DNA from: Parvibaculum sp046297875
GTDB taxonomy: Bacteria; Pseudomonadota; Alphaproteobacteria; Parvibaculales; Parvibaculaceae
NCBI RefSeq assembly: GCF_046297875.1
Contig: NZ_JBKBHD010000001.1
Location: 1,922,001 to 1,986,000 of the forward strand
Direction: 5' to 3'
Length of the DNA: 64,000 nucleotides
Below are positions 24,417 to 33,433 of the stretch, piece after piece. Within the stretch, counting starts at the first letter, position 1. Each line of letters starts with the position of its first letter. The translations under genes were made by a program, and so were the position numbers. A model generated the notes under the pieces. It saw nothing but the letters and a program-made list of their open reading frames with translations, was not told where the DNA came from and did no database searches.

Positions 24417-25568
24417 TCAGTCCTCGATGGCGATGGCGGGCGCCTTGCGCGCGCCGCCGCCGAGCGCGCGGTCGAGATGTTCGCCGATGCGGCGCGCGAT
24501 TTCGATGAAGGGGCGCGCTTCATCGCTTTCCGGTGCTGTGGCCGCAATGGGCTCGCCGCTATCGGATTTCTCGCGGATCGACATATGCAGCGGTATTTCG
24601 CCCAGAAAATCGCAGCCGAGTTTCTCCGCCATGCGCCGCGCGCCGCCCTGACCGAAGATGTAGGACTTCTCTCCCGAGCCGGGGCTCACGAAATAAGCCA
24701 TGTTCTCGACAATGCCGAAGACGGGGATATGCGTCTTCTCGAACATGGCGAAGCCCTTGCGCGCATCGATCAATGCAATTTCCTGCGGCGTGGAAACGAC
24801 GACCGCACCGGTGAGCGGCACGCGCTGCGCCATGGTGAGCTGTGCATCGCCGGTGCCGGGCGGCATGTCGATGATCAGCACATCGAGTTCGCCCCATTCC
24901 ACATCGCTCATCATCTGGGTGAGGGCGGACTGCACCATCGGCCCGCGCCAGATCATCGGCGTATCCTCGTTGACGAGATAGCCGATGGACATGGTCTTGA
25001 TGCCGTATTTCACTTTCGGCAACAGCTTCTTGCCGTCCTTGCTCTCGGGCTTGCCGGTGAGGCCCATCATGCGCGGGATGGAAGGTCCGTAAATATCCGC
25101 ATCAAGAAGGCCGACGCGCCGCCCGAGCTTCGCGAGTGCCAAGGCGAGGTTGACAGCGACAGTTGATTTGCCGACTCCGCCCTTGCCGCTGGCGATGGCG
25201 ACGATTGCCTTTACGCCCGGAATCTTCATTGCGCCTTGCGGTGCGCGCTCACCCGGATGTGCCTGGGCCTGATGTGAATGGGAATGTCCCCTCGCAGGCG
25301 AGGGCGATTGCCCTGCGGCACGATGCGCAGTGAGGACCGCCGTGACGCTCAGCACGCCGGGCACATTCTTCGCGGCAGCCTCGCAGGCCGCGCGCAGCGG
25401 CTCCTTTTCCGCGCCTTTCGCAGGATCGACTTCGAGCGAAAAACCGACATGGCCTTCGCGAACAACGAGGCCCTGAACGAGCCCGGTGCTCATGACATCA
25501 TTGCCGCTCTCCTCGTCGATCACATTCGCGAGAGCTGCTGCAATATCGTCCCTGCTTACGCGCGACAT
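24417..25568 (-). CDS. mrp: Mrp/NBP35-family P-loop ATPase (Fe-S carrier type)
   Basis: 383 residues starting at 25568 (MSRVSRDDIAAAL); the open frame extends upstream but into the hflK promoter area. An N-terminal MIP18-like domain (about 1-95) is joined by a His/Gln/Pro-rich linker (HSHSHQAQAHPG) to the ATPase domain, with deviant Walker A ASGKGGVGKSTVA, switch I DADIYGPSIPRMMG and MPPGTGDAQL. Family members carry Fe-S clusters for apoprotein maturation. The CxxC pair used for cluster binding in many homologues is absent: the site reads FVSPGSGEKSYIFG. It diverges from hflK across a 157-bp gap. Confidence 0.93.
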   Translation of the reverse strand: MSRVSRDDIAAALANVIDEESGNDVMSTGLVQGLVVREGHVGFSLEVDPAKGAEKEPLRAACEAAAKNVPGVLSVTAVLTAHRAAGQSPSPARGHSHSHQAQAHPGERAPQGAMKIPGVKAIVAIASGKGGVGKSTVAVNLALALAKLGRRVGLLDADIYGPSIPRMMGLTGKPESKDGKKLLPKVKYGIKTMSIGYLVNEDTPMIWRGPMVQSALTQMMSDVEWGELDVLIIDMPPGTGDAQLTMAQRVPLTGAVVVSTPQEIALIDARKGFAMFEKTHIPVFGIVENMAYFVSPGSGEKSYIFGQGGARRMAEKLGCDFLGEIPLHMSIREKSDSGEPIAATAPESDEARPFIEIARRIGEHLDRALGGGARKAPAIAIED

Positions 25569-25725
25569 GTTGTATTCCCGATTTTGCCGCAACGAGGATG
25601 CGCGGCACCGTTCATTTTGCTTTAAGGCTTGTCCGGTTCGCGTTGCACCTGCCGGGTCTCTGTCATATAAACCCCGGGGTATGCGTTTCCAACTGGTCCA
25701 TTCCTTCGCAATCAAAGGATTTTTG

Positions 25726-26901
25726 ATGCCCTGGAGCAATAATAACGGCGGTGGCGGCTGGCAGGGCGGCGGTGGAGGCGGCGACCGTGGGCCTTGGGGA
25801 CAAGGGCCGCGCGGCGGTGGCGGTGGCGGAAATCAGCCGCCGGATCTCGATGAATTGCTGCGCCGTGCGCAGGAGAAGCTGCGACAGGTGTTCGGCGGTG
25901 CCGGCGGACCGGGAGGCGGCGGAGGAACCACCACTGCGGGCGGTGGTTCCGGGCCGGTCTTTCTGATTGGCCTCGTTCTGCTGGGCCTTCTCGCCTATTC
26001 ATCATTTTTCCGCGTGAATACCGACCAGCAGGGTATCGTGCTCCGCTTCGGCCATGTAGTACGCACGGTCGAGCCGGGCCTGCACCTCAAGTTTCCCTAT
26101 CCTGTGGAAACGGTTTTCACGCCGGCAGTCACGCGCATTGAAACAATTGCCATCGGCGCGGTGAGCCAGGAACGCTTGATGCTCACCGGCGACGAGAACA
26201 TCGTCGACATCCGCTTCAATGTTCAGTGGAAGATCAAGGCCGGGCAGGCAGCCGAATTCCTGTTCAATGTGGAAAACCCGGAGCAGGCCGTGAAGGCCGT
26301 TTCCGAAAGCGTCATGCGCGAGGTCGTCGGCCAGTCGAATATCGAATTCCTGCAGACGATCGGACGAAGCGACGTGCAGGTGCAAGTTCTCCAGAAGGTT
26401 CAGGATACGCTGGATAGCTACCGGGCGGGTATCGAGATTACCGAAGTCTCGATCAATGAAGTCGATCCGCCTGCCGAAGTCATCGACGCCTATCGCGATG
26501 TGCAGGCTGCGCGTACCGACCGGGAGCGCCTCCAGAATCAGGCCGAAACCTATGCGAACACGGTCGTTCCGCGCGCCCGAGGCGATGCGGCGCGGATCAC
26601 GCAAGCGGCTGAAGCCTATCGTGAGCAGATCGTTGCGGCGGCTGAAGGTGATGCAAACCGTTTCCTTGCCATCTATAACGAGTATCGCAAGGCGCAGGAT
26701 GTGACCCGCAAGCGCATCTACATCGAAACGATGCAGCATGTGCTTGGCGATACGAACAAGCTGTTCCTGAGCGACCCGAACAGCGGCAAGGGTATTCTTC
26801 CCTATCTGCCGCTCAATGAATTGCAACCGCGCGCGCGTAGTGGGGCTTCCACAGGGGAAGCATCCTCGAACGGCAACCAGCCCGCGACAGGAGGCCGCTG
26901 A
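25726..26901 (+). CDS. hflK: HflK, membrane protease modulator
   Basis: 391 residues from the ATG at 25726. A Gly-rich N-terminal tail (residues 8-75) precedes one membrane segment at about 77-95 (PVFLIGLVLLGLLAYSSFF) and then a band-7/SPFH domain (FRVNTDQQGIVLRFGHVVRT and ISINEVDPPAEVIDAYRDVQ). A coiled, Glu/Arg-rich region follows. HflK forms a large periplasmic complex with HflC around FtsH and modulates membrane-protein quality control. It shares one base with hflC, so it is translated in tandem. Confidence 0.96.
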   Translation: MPWSNNNGGGGWQGGGGGGDRGPWGQGPRGGGGGGNQPPDLDELLRRAQEKLRQVFGGAGGPGGGGGTTTAGGGSGPVFLIGLVLLGLLAYSSFFRVNTDQQGIVLRFGHVVRTVEPGLHLKFPYPVETVFTPAVTRIETIAIGAVSQERLMLTGDENIVDIRFNVQWKIKAGQAAEFLFNVENPEQAVKAVSESVMREVVGQSNIEFLQTIGRSDVQVQVLQKVQDTLDSYRAGIEITEVSINEVDPPAEVIDAYRDVQAARTDRERLQNQAETYANTVVPRARGDAARITQAAEAYREQIVAAAEGDANRFLAIYNEYRKAQDVTRKRIYIETMQHVLGDTNKLFLSDPNSGKGILPYLPLNELQPRARSGASTGEASSNGNQPATGGR

Positions 26902-27779
26902 TGAATAGGTCCATCGCCATCGGTGTTGGTATCGTCGCCCTTATCGCCGGCTTCGCGATCTATCTATCCGCTTACACCGTCAACATGACGCAGCAGGCGA
27001 TCGTGCTGCAGTTTGGCGACCCGCGAGCGGTCGTGACGACACCCGGCCTGCACTGGAAGCTGCCGGTCATTCAGAATGTGATCTATATCGACAAGCGCAT
27101 TCTCAATCTGAATCACGGTACGGAGCCGACTGAAATCATTGCGAAGGACCGCAAGCGTCTCGATGTCGATGCCTTTGCCCGCTATCGGATCGTCGACTCG
27201 CTTCGCTTCTACCAGTCGGTTGGCGACCCGAGGAACGTCGACAGCCGCCTTCGTCCGATTTTCGTTTCGTCGCTGCGAAATGTGCTTGGCGACAACACGC
27301 TGGAAGAACTCGTGCGCGACAATCGTGCCGGCCTGATGAACAATATTCAGCAGGCGTTCAATAGGGCCGCACAGCAGTTCGGCATCGAAGTGATCGACGT
27401 GCGCATCCGCCGCGCCGATCTGCCGGTGCAGAACAGTCAGGCGATCTATCAGCGCATGCAGACAGAACGTGAGCGTGAAGCGGCGGAAATCCGCGCGCAG
27501 GGTAACGAAGAGTCGCAGCGCATTCGAAGCCGCGCCGATCGCGACGTGACGGTCATTCTCGCCGAGGCCGAGCGCGATGCCCAGATCATGCGAGGCGAGG
27601 GCGATGCGAGACGGAACGAAATCTTCGCCGAAGCCTATTCACAGGACCCCGAGTTCTTTGCTTTCTATCGCTCGATGGATGCCTATCGGGCGAGCCTGAA
27701 GAGCGAAAACACGACGATGATCGTGACGCCGGACAGCGAGTTCTTCCGTTATTTCGGCTCCGAAAGGGGCAGGCGCTGA
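26901..27779 (+). CDS. hflC: HflC, membrane protease modulator
   Basis: 292 residues, start overlapping the hflK stop (TGATG). An N-terminal membrane anchor (IGVGIVALIAGFAIYLSAYT, about 6-25) is followed by the SPFH domain: VNMTQQAIVLQFGDPRAVVT, then IEVIDVRIRRADLPVQNSQA, which is a family marker, and a helical region ending at YFGSERGRR. Partner of HflK in the FtsH-regulating complex on the periplasmic face. The next gene encodes the small membrane protein DUF2065, as in many alphaproteobacteria. Confidence 0.96.
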   Translation: MNRSIAIGVGIVALIAGFAIYLSAYTVNMTQQAIVLQFGDPRAVVTTPGLHWKLPVIQNVIYIDKRILNLNHGTEPTEIIAKDRKRLDVDAFARYRIVDSLRFYQSVGDPRNVDSRLRPIFVSSLRNVLGDNTLEELVRDNRAGLMNNIQQAFNRAAQQFGIEVIDVRIRRADLPVQNSQAIYQRMQTEREREAAEIRAQGNEESQRIRSRADRDVTVILAEAERDAQIMRGEGDARRNEIFAEAYSQDPEFFAFYRSMDAYRASLKSENTTMIVTPDSEFFRYFGSERGRR

Positions 27780-27795
27780 GTCGCTCAGAACGGCG

Positions 27796-27981
27796 GTGAC
27801 GGAGCTTCTTTCCGCGCTCGGCCTCGCCATCGCCCTGGAAGGCGTGCTCTATGCCGCTTTTCCTGGGCCGGTTCGCCGGGCGCTGATGTCGCTCGCTGAA
27901 ATCTCCGACCAGAAGCTCAGGATGGGCGGCCTTGCCGCGCTGGCGCTTGGCGTCTTTTTGGTCTGGCTGGTCCGGGGCTGA
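27796..27981 (+). CDS. DUF2065 (YjeT-like) small membrane protein
   Basis: 61 residues from a GTG. Two hydrophobic segments (LLSALGLAIALEGVLYAAF and GGLAALALGVFLVWLV) flank a short loop with RRALMSLAEISDQKLR. This is the YjeT/DUF2065 layout, commonly encoded directly behind hflC. Function is unknown, but the conserved linkage to hflKC suggests a role with the FtsH complex. Gap to hflC is 16 bp; no other start fits better. Confidence 0.85.
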   Translation: MTELLSALGLAIALEGVLYAAFPGPVRRALMSLAEISDQKLRMGGLAALALGVFLVWLVRG

Positions 27982-28066
27982 GGCAACGCCTCATTTCGTC
28001 CATAATCGGAACGAAACATGACAGAAGTGTCACAAGGCGCATGTGCGTTTCGAGCGGAGCTGTTGA

Positions 28067-29515
28067 ATGAATCTGGCGATTGGCGGCAGAGCGGCCAGGT
28101 GGGGCATCTGTCTTGCCGTCCTCATCCTTGTTTCGGCGATGCAGGCGGACGCGCGGCCGGCGCTGAACGGATTTGCCGATCTTGCCGAGCGCCTTTCGCC
28201 CGCCGTGGTGAATATTTCCACTTCGCAGGTGCTCAAGCCGCGCGACATGGAAATTCCGGGATTGCCGGAGGATTCGCCTCTCAAGGATTTTTTCGATGAG
28301 TTTCTGGAACTGCAACGCCGCGGCGGGCCGCAGCGCGTGCAGTCGCTCGGATCGGGCTTTGTGATCGATCCTACGGGCATCGTTATCACCAACCATCATG
28401 TCATTGACGGCGCGGACCGCATCGAAGTCACCTTCATCGACGGTACGACGCTTCCCGCAGAGATTGCGGGAACGGACCCCAAGACCGATCTTGCCGTGCT
28501 GCGCGTCGAAAGCGACAAGCCGCTGCCGCATGTCGAACTCGGCGACAGCGGGCGTCTGCGCGTCGGCGACTGGGTGCTCGCGATCGGCAATCCCTTCGGT
28601 CTTGGCGGTACGGTGACGGCCGGCATCGTCTCGGCCCTCAACCGCGATATACATGCAGGCAATTACGACGATTTCATCCAGACGGATGCGGCAATCAACC
28701 GTGGCAACTCGGGCGGACCGCTGTTCAATCTCGATGGTGAGGTGGTGGGCGTCAATTCGGCGATCATCTCTCCATCTGGCGCTTCGGTGGGCATCGGCTT
28801 TGCCGTTCCCGCGAGCACGGTAAAGCCCATCGTTGCGCAAATTCTCGAATATGGTGAGACGCGGCGCGGGTGGATCGGCGTCCGTATCCAGACGGTGACG
28901 CCCGAGATTGCGGACAGTCTGGGGCTCGGCGCCACGCGCGGCGCGCTTGTTGCCGGCATCACCGCCGACGGGCCTGCGGCCGCTGCGGGGCTTGAGCCCG
29001 GCGACGTCGTTCTCGCCTTCGACGGGCGCAACATCGCGACCATGCGCGATCTGCCGCGCGTCGTCGCGGAAGCGAAGATCGGCTCGACAGTCGACATGCA
29101 GATTTTCCGGGATGGCGAAACGCTGACGCGGAAGATCACCGTGGCACAACTCGAAGAGGCGAGCGCCGCCGAAGCACCTGCGCCGGACGCCACAGAGCCA
29201 GATGTGGCCGAAACGGTCGTGCTCGGTCTCGGCCTCGCCTCGCTCAACGATGATTTGCGCCGCCGTTTCAATGTTGCGGAGAGTCTTGCGGGTGTCCTCG
29301 TCATCGAAGTCGATCCGCTTAGTGCGGCGGCCGAGAGGGGTGTGCGCCCCGGCGATGTCATCGTGCAAGTGGCACAGCGCGCGGTTTCCTCGCCGGAGGA
29401 TGTTAAACGGATCGTGGAGTCGGAGGAGAAAGCGGGCCGCAATTCCGTGCTGCTGCGTCTCGTTGCCGGCGGCGAGACACGCTTCGTCGCGCTCCGGCTC
29501 GGCGGCCGGCCCTAG
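28067..29515 (+). CDS. degP: DegP/HtrA-family periplasmic serine protease
   Basis: 482 residues. Signal peptide about 1-29 (WGICLAVLILVSAMQADA). The trypsin-like domain has the triad His111 (ITNHHV), Asp141 (DPKTDLAVL) and Ser215 (NRGNSGGPLF). Two PDZ domains follow at about 280-370 and 390-480, shown by GIGFAVPAS-linked GWIGVRIQ and GVLVIEVDPLSAAAERGV. Such proteases degrade or refold misfolded envelope proteins. It is co-directional with hflKC, 85 bp after the DUF2065 gene. The stop overlaps that of the convergent serB in a shared CTAG. The linker between the PDZ domains is Ala/Glu/Pro-rich. Confidence 0.95.
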   Translation: MNLAIGGRAARWGICLAVLILVSAMQADARPALNGFADLAERLSPAVVNISTSQVLKPRDMEIPGLPEDSPLKDFFDEFLELQRRGGPQRVQSLGSGFVIDPTGIVITNHHVIDGADRIEVTFIDGTTLPAEIAGTDPKTDLAVLRVESDKPLPHVELGDSGRLRVGDWVLAIGNPFGLGGTVTAGIVSALNRDIHAGNYDDFIQTDAAINRGNSGGPLFNLDGEVVGVNSAIISPSGASVGIGFAVPASTVKPIVAQILEYGETRRGWIGVRIQTVTPEIADSLGLGATRGALVAGITADGPAAAAGLEPGDVVLAFDGRNIATMRDLPRVVAEAKIGSTVDMQIFRDGETLTRKITVAQLEEASAAEAPAPDATEPDVAETVVLGLGLASLNDDLRRRFNVAESLAGVLVIEVDPLSAAAERGVRPGDVIVQVAQRAVSSPEDVKRIVESEEKAGRNSVLLRLVAGGETRFVALRLGGRP

Positions 29516-30393
29516 TCCCTGATCTCTTCCTGCCTGTATCCTTGCAGATAGAGCAGCGCCGTCAGGTCGCCGTGATCGATGCGCGCTGCGGCGGCTTCCG
29601 CCACCACGGGCTTTGCGTGATAGGCGACGCCGAGGCCCGCCTCGGCGATCATCGCGAGGTCGTTCGCGCCGTCGCCGACAGCCAGCGTTTCATGGCGTTT
29701 CAGGCCGAGTTCCTCGCGCAGATGGATCAGCGCGTCGAGCTTGGCCTGCCGTCCGAGGATCGGTTCGGCCACGCCGCCCGTCAGCTTGTCATCGGCGAAT
29801 ATGAGGCGGTTTGCCTGATTGGTATTGAAACCGACCGCATGGGCAACGCGCTCGGTGAAAAAGGTGAAGCCGCCCGAGACAAGTGCGCAGGCATGACCAT
29901 CGGCGCGCATGGTGGCGGTCAGCGCCTTCGCGCCGGGCATCACGGTGATGCGCTCGCGATAGACTTTTTCCAGCGCCCCGAGTGGCAGGCCCTTCAGCAG
30001 TCCTACGCGCTCGCGCAGCGCCGGTTCGAACTCGATCTCACCGCGCATGGCGCGTTCGGTGATTTCGGAAATCTGCTGCTTGATGCCGAATTCGGCGGCC
30101 AGCTCGTCGATACATTCCTGCTCGATGATGGTCGAATCCATGTCGGCGACGAGCAGCTTCTTGCGGCGCCCTTCGGCGGGCTGCACGGCGAGGTCGATCT
30201 TCGCGCCCTTAAGTGCCGCGCGGGCGGCGGCTTCCGCCGCTTTCGCGTCGCCCTCGAAAGGAATGTCGCAGGCCATGGCCTCGGCAAGCCAGCCTGCTGC
30301 GGCGGGAGAAGGCAGGGCGGCGCGGGCCGCCTCCACATGCGCACTTGCAAGCGGCGTTGCTTTGTTGCCTATCAGGGTCAGGACGTATTTCAT
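29512..30393 (-). CDS. serB: phosphoserine phosphatase
   Basis: 293 residues from ATG 30393 (MKYVLTLIGN); in-frame codons upstream lie in repeat DNA. HAD motif I DxDxT is D84-M-D86-S-T in VADMDSTIIEQ, motif II is the SGG of LVSGGFTFF, and motif IV is VGDGANDLAMI. It removes the phosphate of O-phosphoserine to give serine, the last step of its synthesis. An N-terminal ACT-like stretch of about 70 residues is present but short. The gene is convergent with degP, sharing four bases with its end. Divergent from miaA across a repeat element. Confidence 0.96.
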   Translation of the reverse strand: MKYVLTLIGNKATPLASAHVEAARAALPSPAAAGWLAEAMACDIPFEGDAKAAEAAARAALKGAKIDLAVQPAEGRRKKLLVADMDSTIIEQECIDELAAEFGIKQQISEITERAMRGEIEFEPALRERVGLLKGLPLGALEKVYRERITVMPGAKALTATMRADGHACALVSGGFTFFTERVAHAVGFNTNQANRLIFADDKLTGGVAEPILGRQAKLDALIHLREELGLKRHETLAVGDGANDLAMIAEAGLGVAYHAKPVVAEAAAARIDHGDLTALLYLQGYRQEEIRD

Positions 30394-30418
30394 GTGGCAG
30401 ACTTTTTTCTCAACCAAT

Positions 30419-30524
30419 GTCATGCCCGGGCTTGACCTGGGCATCCAGGAACCGCTCACTCAGCGTCTGATCGCTCTGGATTGCCGGCCTCCTTATAGAG
30501 CAAAGGAGGGCCCGGCAATGACGA
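30419..30524. repeat. dispersed intergenic inverted repeat, copy B
   Basis: Two modules: GTCATGCCCGGGCTTGACCT followed by GGGCATCCAGG, and CTGGATTGCCGGCCTCC with its return arm GGAGGGCCCGGCAATGACG. The outer ends CGTCAT/ATGACG type are inverted. About 35 bases of unique sequence lie between the modules. It fills the gap between divergent serB and miaA, so here it is upstream of both rather than a terminator. Confidence 0.72.
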
Positions 30525-30536
30525 GGAAGTTTAGTT

Positions 30537-31487
30537 GTGACCGATCCCATCCATATCGAACGTGCCGTCCTTATTGCAGGGCCGACCGCCAGCGGCAAGT
30601 CGGCGCTGGCGCTCGCACTTGCCGAACGGTTGGGCGGCGAGGTGGTCAATGCGGATTCGATGCAGGTGTACCGCGAAATGCGGGTCATCACGGCACGTCC
30701 CTCGCGGGAGGATGACGCGCGCGTTCCACACCACCTCTATGGCGTGAGGAGCGCGGCGGCGCCCTTGTCTGCCGGGCGCTGGGCGGCGCTTGCCGCACGC
30801 GTCATGGGGGAGATCGCGGGCCGCGGCGCTGTCCCCATCGTGGTGGGCGGCACAGGGCTTTATTTCCGGGCGCTGACCGAGGGGCTTGCGCCGGTGCCGC
30901 AGATCCCGTCCGAAATACGTGAGGCTGCGCGCGCCGAGGTGGCGGAGGCCGGGCCGCACGCCCATGCGCTGCTTGCGGAAGCCGACCCCGCTCTCGCCGC
31001 GGCCATCCGGCCTTCCGACCGGCAGCGGATCGCGCGGGGGATCGAGGTTTTCCGGGCGACGGGAAGGCCGCTTTCTGCGTGGCAGCAGGAGCCGCTGGCA
31101 CCGCTCGTTTCAGGCAGATTTGCGAAAATCGTCCTCACGCCGGAGCGCGACTGGCTGCGGGAGCGGATTGCCCGGCGCTTCGATCTGATGATGGAGGAAG
31201 GGGCGCTCGAAGAGGCGCGGCTTATGGCCGGTTTCGGACTCGATCCGTCGCTCCCCGCCATGAAGGCGCTGGGGCTTCGCCCGCTGATCCGGCATCTGGA
31301 GGGAGAGGTGACTCGCGAAGAGGCCGTAGATGCCGGAAAGAGCGAGAGCCGTGCCTATGCCAAACGGCAGGAAACCTGGTTCAGAACGCAGATGATTGCG
31401 TGGAATAGCCTTTATGCGCAAGATTCGGAAAGTCTTAATGGGGAAATCTTTTCGTTTATTGACGATTTGGGGTTGACCCGGTCCTGA
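30537..31487 (+). CDS. miaA: tRNA dimethylallyltransferase
   Basis: 316 residues from a GTG at 30537. It transfers a dimethylallyl group to A37 of tRNAs reading UNN codons. Motifs: P-loop GPTASGKS at 15-22, the DSMQVYREM sequence that contacts tRNA and base A37, PHHLYG, and VGGTGLYFRAL. The C-terminal zinc-like region of eukaryotic forms is absent, as usual in bacteria. It lies between serB and ilvB. The last 20 codons contain SYKRQETWFRTQ-like YAKRQETWFRTQ, typical of the family's end. Confidence 0.96.
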   Translation: MTDPIHIERAVLIAGPTASGKSALALALAERLGGEVVNADSMQVYREMRVITARPSREDDARVPHHLYGVRSAAAPLSAGRWAALAARVMGEIAGRGAVPIVVGGTGLYFRALTEGLAPVPQIPSEIREAARAEVAEAGPHAHALLAEADPALAAAIRPSDRQRIARGIEVFRATGRPLSAWQQEPLAPLVSGRFAKIVLTPERDWLRERIARRFDLMMEEGALEEARLMAGFGLDPSLPAMKALGLRPLIRHLEGEVTREEAVDAGKSESRAYAKRQETWFRTQMIAWNSLYAQDSESLNGEIFSFIDDLGLTRS

Positions 31488-31606
31488 GGCGCGGCTAGGT
31501 TGCGCGCGCTTTCGGCGGCGATGCGCGGAAAAGGACCGGAAATCCGGTTCTCGCGCGGGGCCGCCTTGTTGTTTTTGCCCCTGAAGGGCGAAGAAGGACC
31601 GGAACA

Positions 31607-33364
31607 ATGGCGGCTCAGGAACTGACAGGCGCGGAAATCGTCATCAAGGCGCTGGTCGATCAGGGCGTGGATACGATTTTCGGCTATCCCGGCGGCGCCG
31701 TGCTGCCGATCTATGACGCGCTGTTCCAGCAGAACAAGATCCGCCACATCCTCGTCCGCCACGAGCAGGGCGCGGTCCATGCCGCGGAGGGATATGCGCG
31801 CTCGACGGGCAAGCCCGGCGTCGTTCTCGTGACATCCGGGCCGGGTGCCACCAATGCCATTACCGGCCTCACCGATGCGCTGATGGATTCGATTCCGATC
31901 GTCTGCCTGACGGGCCAGGTCGCCACCCATCTCATCGGTTCGGACGCCTTCCAGGAGTGCGACACGGTCGGCATCACGCGCCATTGCACGAAGCATAACT
32001 GGCTGGTGAAGTCGGTGCCGGAGCTTGCGCGCGTCATGCATGAGGCGTTCTACGTCGCGACGCATGGCCGCCCCGGCCCTGTCGTCATCGACATTCCGAA
32101 GGACGTCCAGTTCCAGAAGGCGGAATACACCGTCTCGCCGCATATCACGCACCGCACCTATCGTCCGGTCGTGAAGGGCGATATCGAAAAGATCAAGGAA
32201 GCGATCGATCTCATCGTCAATGCGAAGAAGCCGGTCTTCTACACGGGCGGCGGCATCATCAATTCGGGTCCGGTTGCGAGCCAGTTGCTCCGCGAATTCG
32301 TGCGGCTGACGGGCTATCCCATCACCTCGACGCTGATGGGGCTCGGCGCTTATCCGGCTTCGGACAAGCAGTGGCTCGGCATGCTCGGCATGCATGGCAC
32401 CTATGAAGCCAACAACGCCATGCATGACTGCGATGTGCTCATCAATATCGGCGCGCGTTTTGATGACCGCGTGACGGGGCGTCTCGATGCCTTCTCGCCC
32501 TATTCGAAGAAGATCCATGTCGATATCGACGCCTCGTCGATCAACAAGAATGTCCGTGCCGATATCGGCATCATCGGCGATTGCGCCCATGTGCTCGAAG
32601 ACATGCTGCGCATCTGGAAGTCGAAGGCGCGCCGGCCGGACAAGGCGGCGCTTGCCGACTGGTGGAAGCAGATCGACCTGTGGCGTGGCCGCAAGTCGCT
32701 TTCCTTCAAGACCAATGACGAGGTCATCAAGCCGCAACAGGCGATCCAGCGCCTCTTCGAACTGACGAAAGGCCGCGAGACCTTCATCACCACGGAAGTC
32801 GGCCAGCATCAGATGTGGGCGGCGCAGCACTTCCATTTCGACGAGCCGAACCGCTGGATGACGTCGGGCGGCCTCGGCACGATGGGCTATGGCCTGCCGG
32901 CCGCTATCGGCGTGCAGATCGCGCATCCGAAGGCGCTGGTGGTCGACATTGCTGGCGAAGCCTCGATCCTCATGAACATGCAGGAAATGTCGACGGCGGT
33001 GCAGTTCATGCTGCCGGTCAAGATATTCATCCTGAACAATGAATATATGGGCATGGTCCGCCAGTGGCAGGAACTGCTCCATGAAGGCCGCTATTCGCAT
33101 TCCTATTCGGATTCGCTGCCCGATTTCGTGAAGCTCGCCGAGGCCTATGGCGCGACGGGCATCCGGGCCTCGAAGCCCTCCGAGCTCGATGCGGCGATCC
33201 GGAAGATGATCGACACGCCGGGCCCGGTCATTTTCGACTGCCGGGTGGACCAGCTCGAGAATTGCTACCCCATGATCCCGTCGGGTGCGGCCCATAACGA
33301 GATGATCCTTGGCGACGACCCGGAAGGGGCGAGCGTCTCGGAAGAGGGGAAGATGCTGGTCTGA
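31607..33364 (+). CDS. ilvB: acetolactate synthase, large subunit
   Basis: 585 residues. ThDP-dependent enzyme that condenses two pyruvates, or pyruvate with 2-oxobutyrate, at the branch point of valine, leucine and isoleucine synthesis. Seen: FGYPGGAVLPIYD, HEQGAVHAAEGYARSTGKPG with the ThDP Glu, TSGPGATNAITGL, and the C-terminal ThDP domain with DIAGEASILMNMQEMSTAVQ and NNEYMGMVRQWQ. The metal-binding GDG is GEA here, an Asp-to-Glu variant. ilvN follows 70 bp downstream, then ilvC. The start ATG at 31607 is preceded by a GGAC-rich but weak ribosome site. Confidence 0.96.
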   Translation: MAAQELTGAEIVIKALVDQGVDTIFGYPGGAVLPIYDALFQQNKIRHILVRHEQGAVHAAEGYARSTGKPGVVLVTSGPGATNAITGLTDALMDSIPIVCLTGQVATHLIGSDAFQECDTVGITRHCTKHNWLVKSVPELARVMHEAFYVATHGRPGPVVIDIPKDVQFQKAEYTVSPHITHRTYRPVVKGDIEKIKEAIDLIVNAKKPVFYTGGGIINSGPVASQLLREFVRLTGYPITSTLMGLGAYPASDKQWLGMLGMHGTYEANNAMHDCDVLINIGARFDDRVTGRLDAFSPYSKKIHVDIDASSINKNVRADIGIIGDCAHVLEDMLRIWKSKARRPDKAALADWWKQIDLWRGRKSLSFKTNDEVIKPQQAIQRLFELTKGRETFITTEVGQHQMWAAQHFHFDEPNRWMTSGGLGTMGYGLPAAIGVQIAHPKALVVDIAGEASILMNMQEMSTAVQFMLPVKIFILNNEYMGMVRQWQELLHEGRYSHSYSDSLPDFVKLAEAYGATGIRASKPSELDAAIRKMIDTPGPVIFDCRVDQLENCYPMIPSGAAHNEMILGDDPEGASVSEEGKMLV

Positions 33365-33433
33365 CGGCCCGGAAGGGGCGGGAACCCCAAAAATAGCTTC
33401 CCCCCGGACCCCATACCCACTACAGAGACGCGC

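Noticed and set aside
31530..31637. Possible Leu-rich leader peptide before ilvB (LLFLPL)
   Set aside because: It overlaps the ilvB start, has no clear alternative hairpins, and lacks a run of Val/Ile/Leu codons, so attenuation is not supported.
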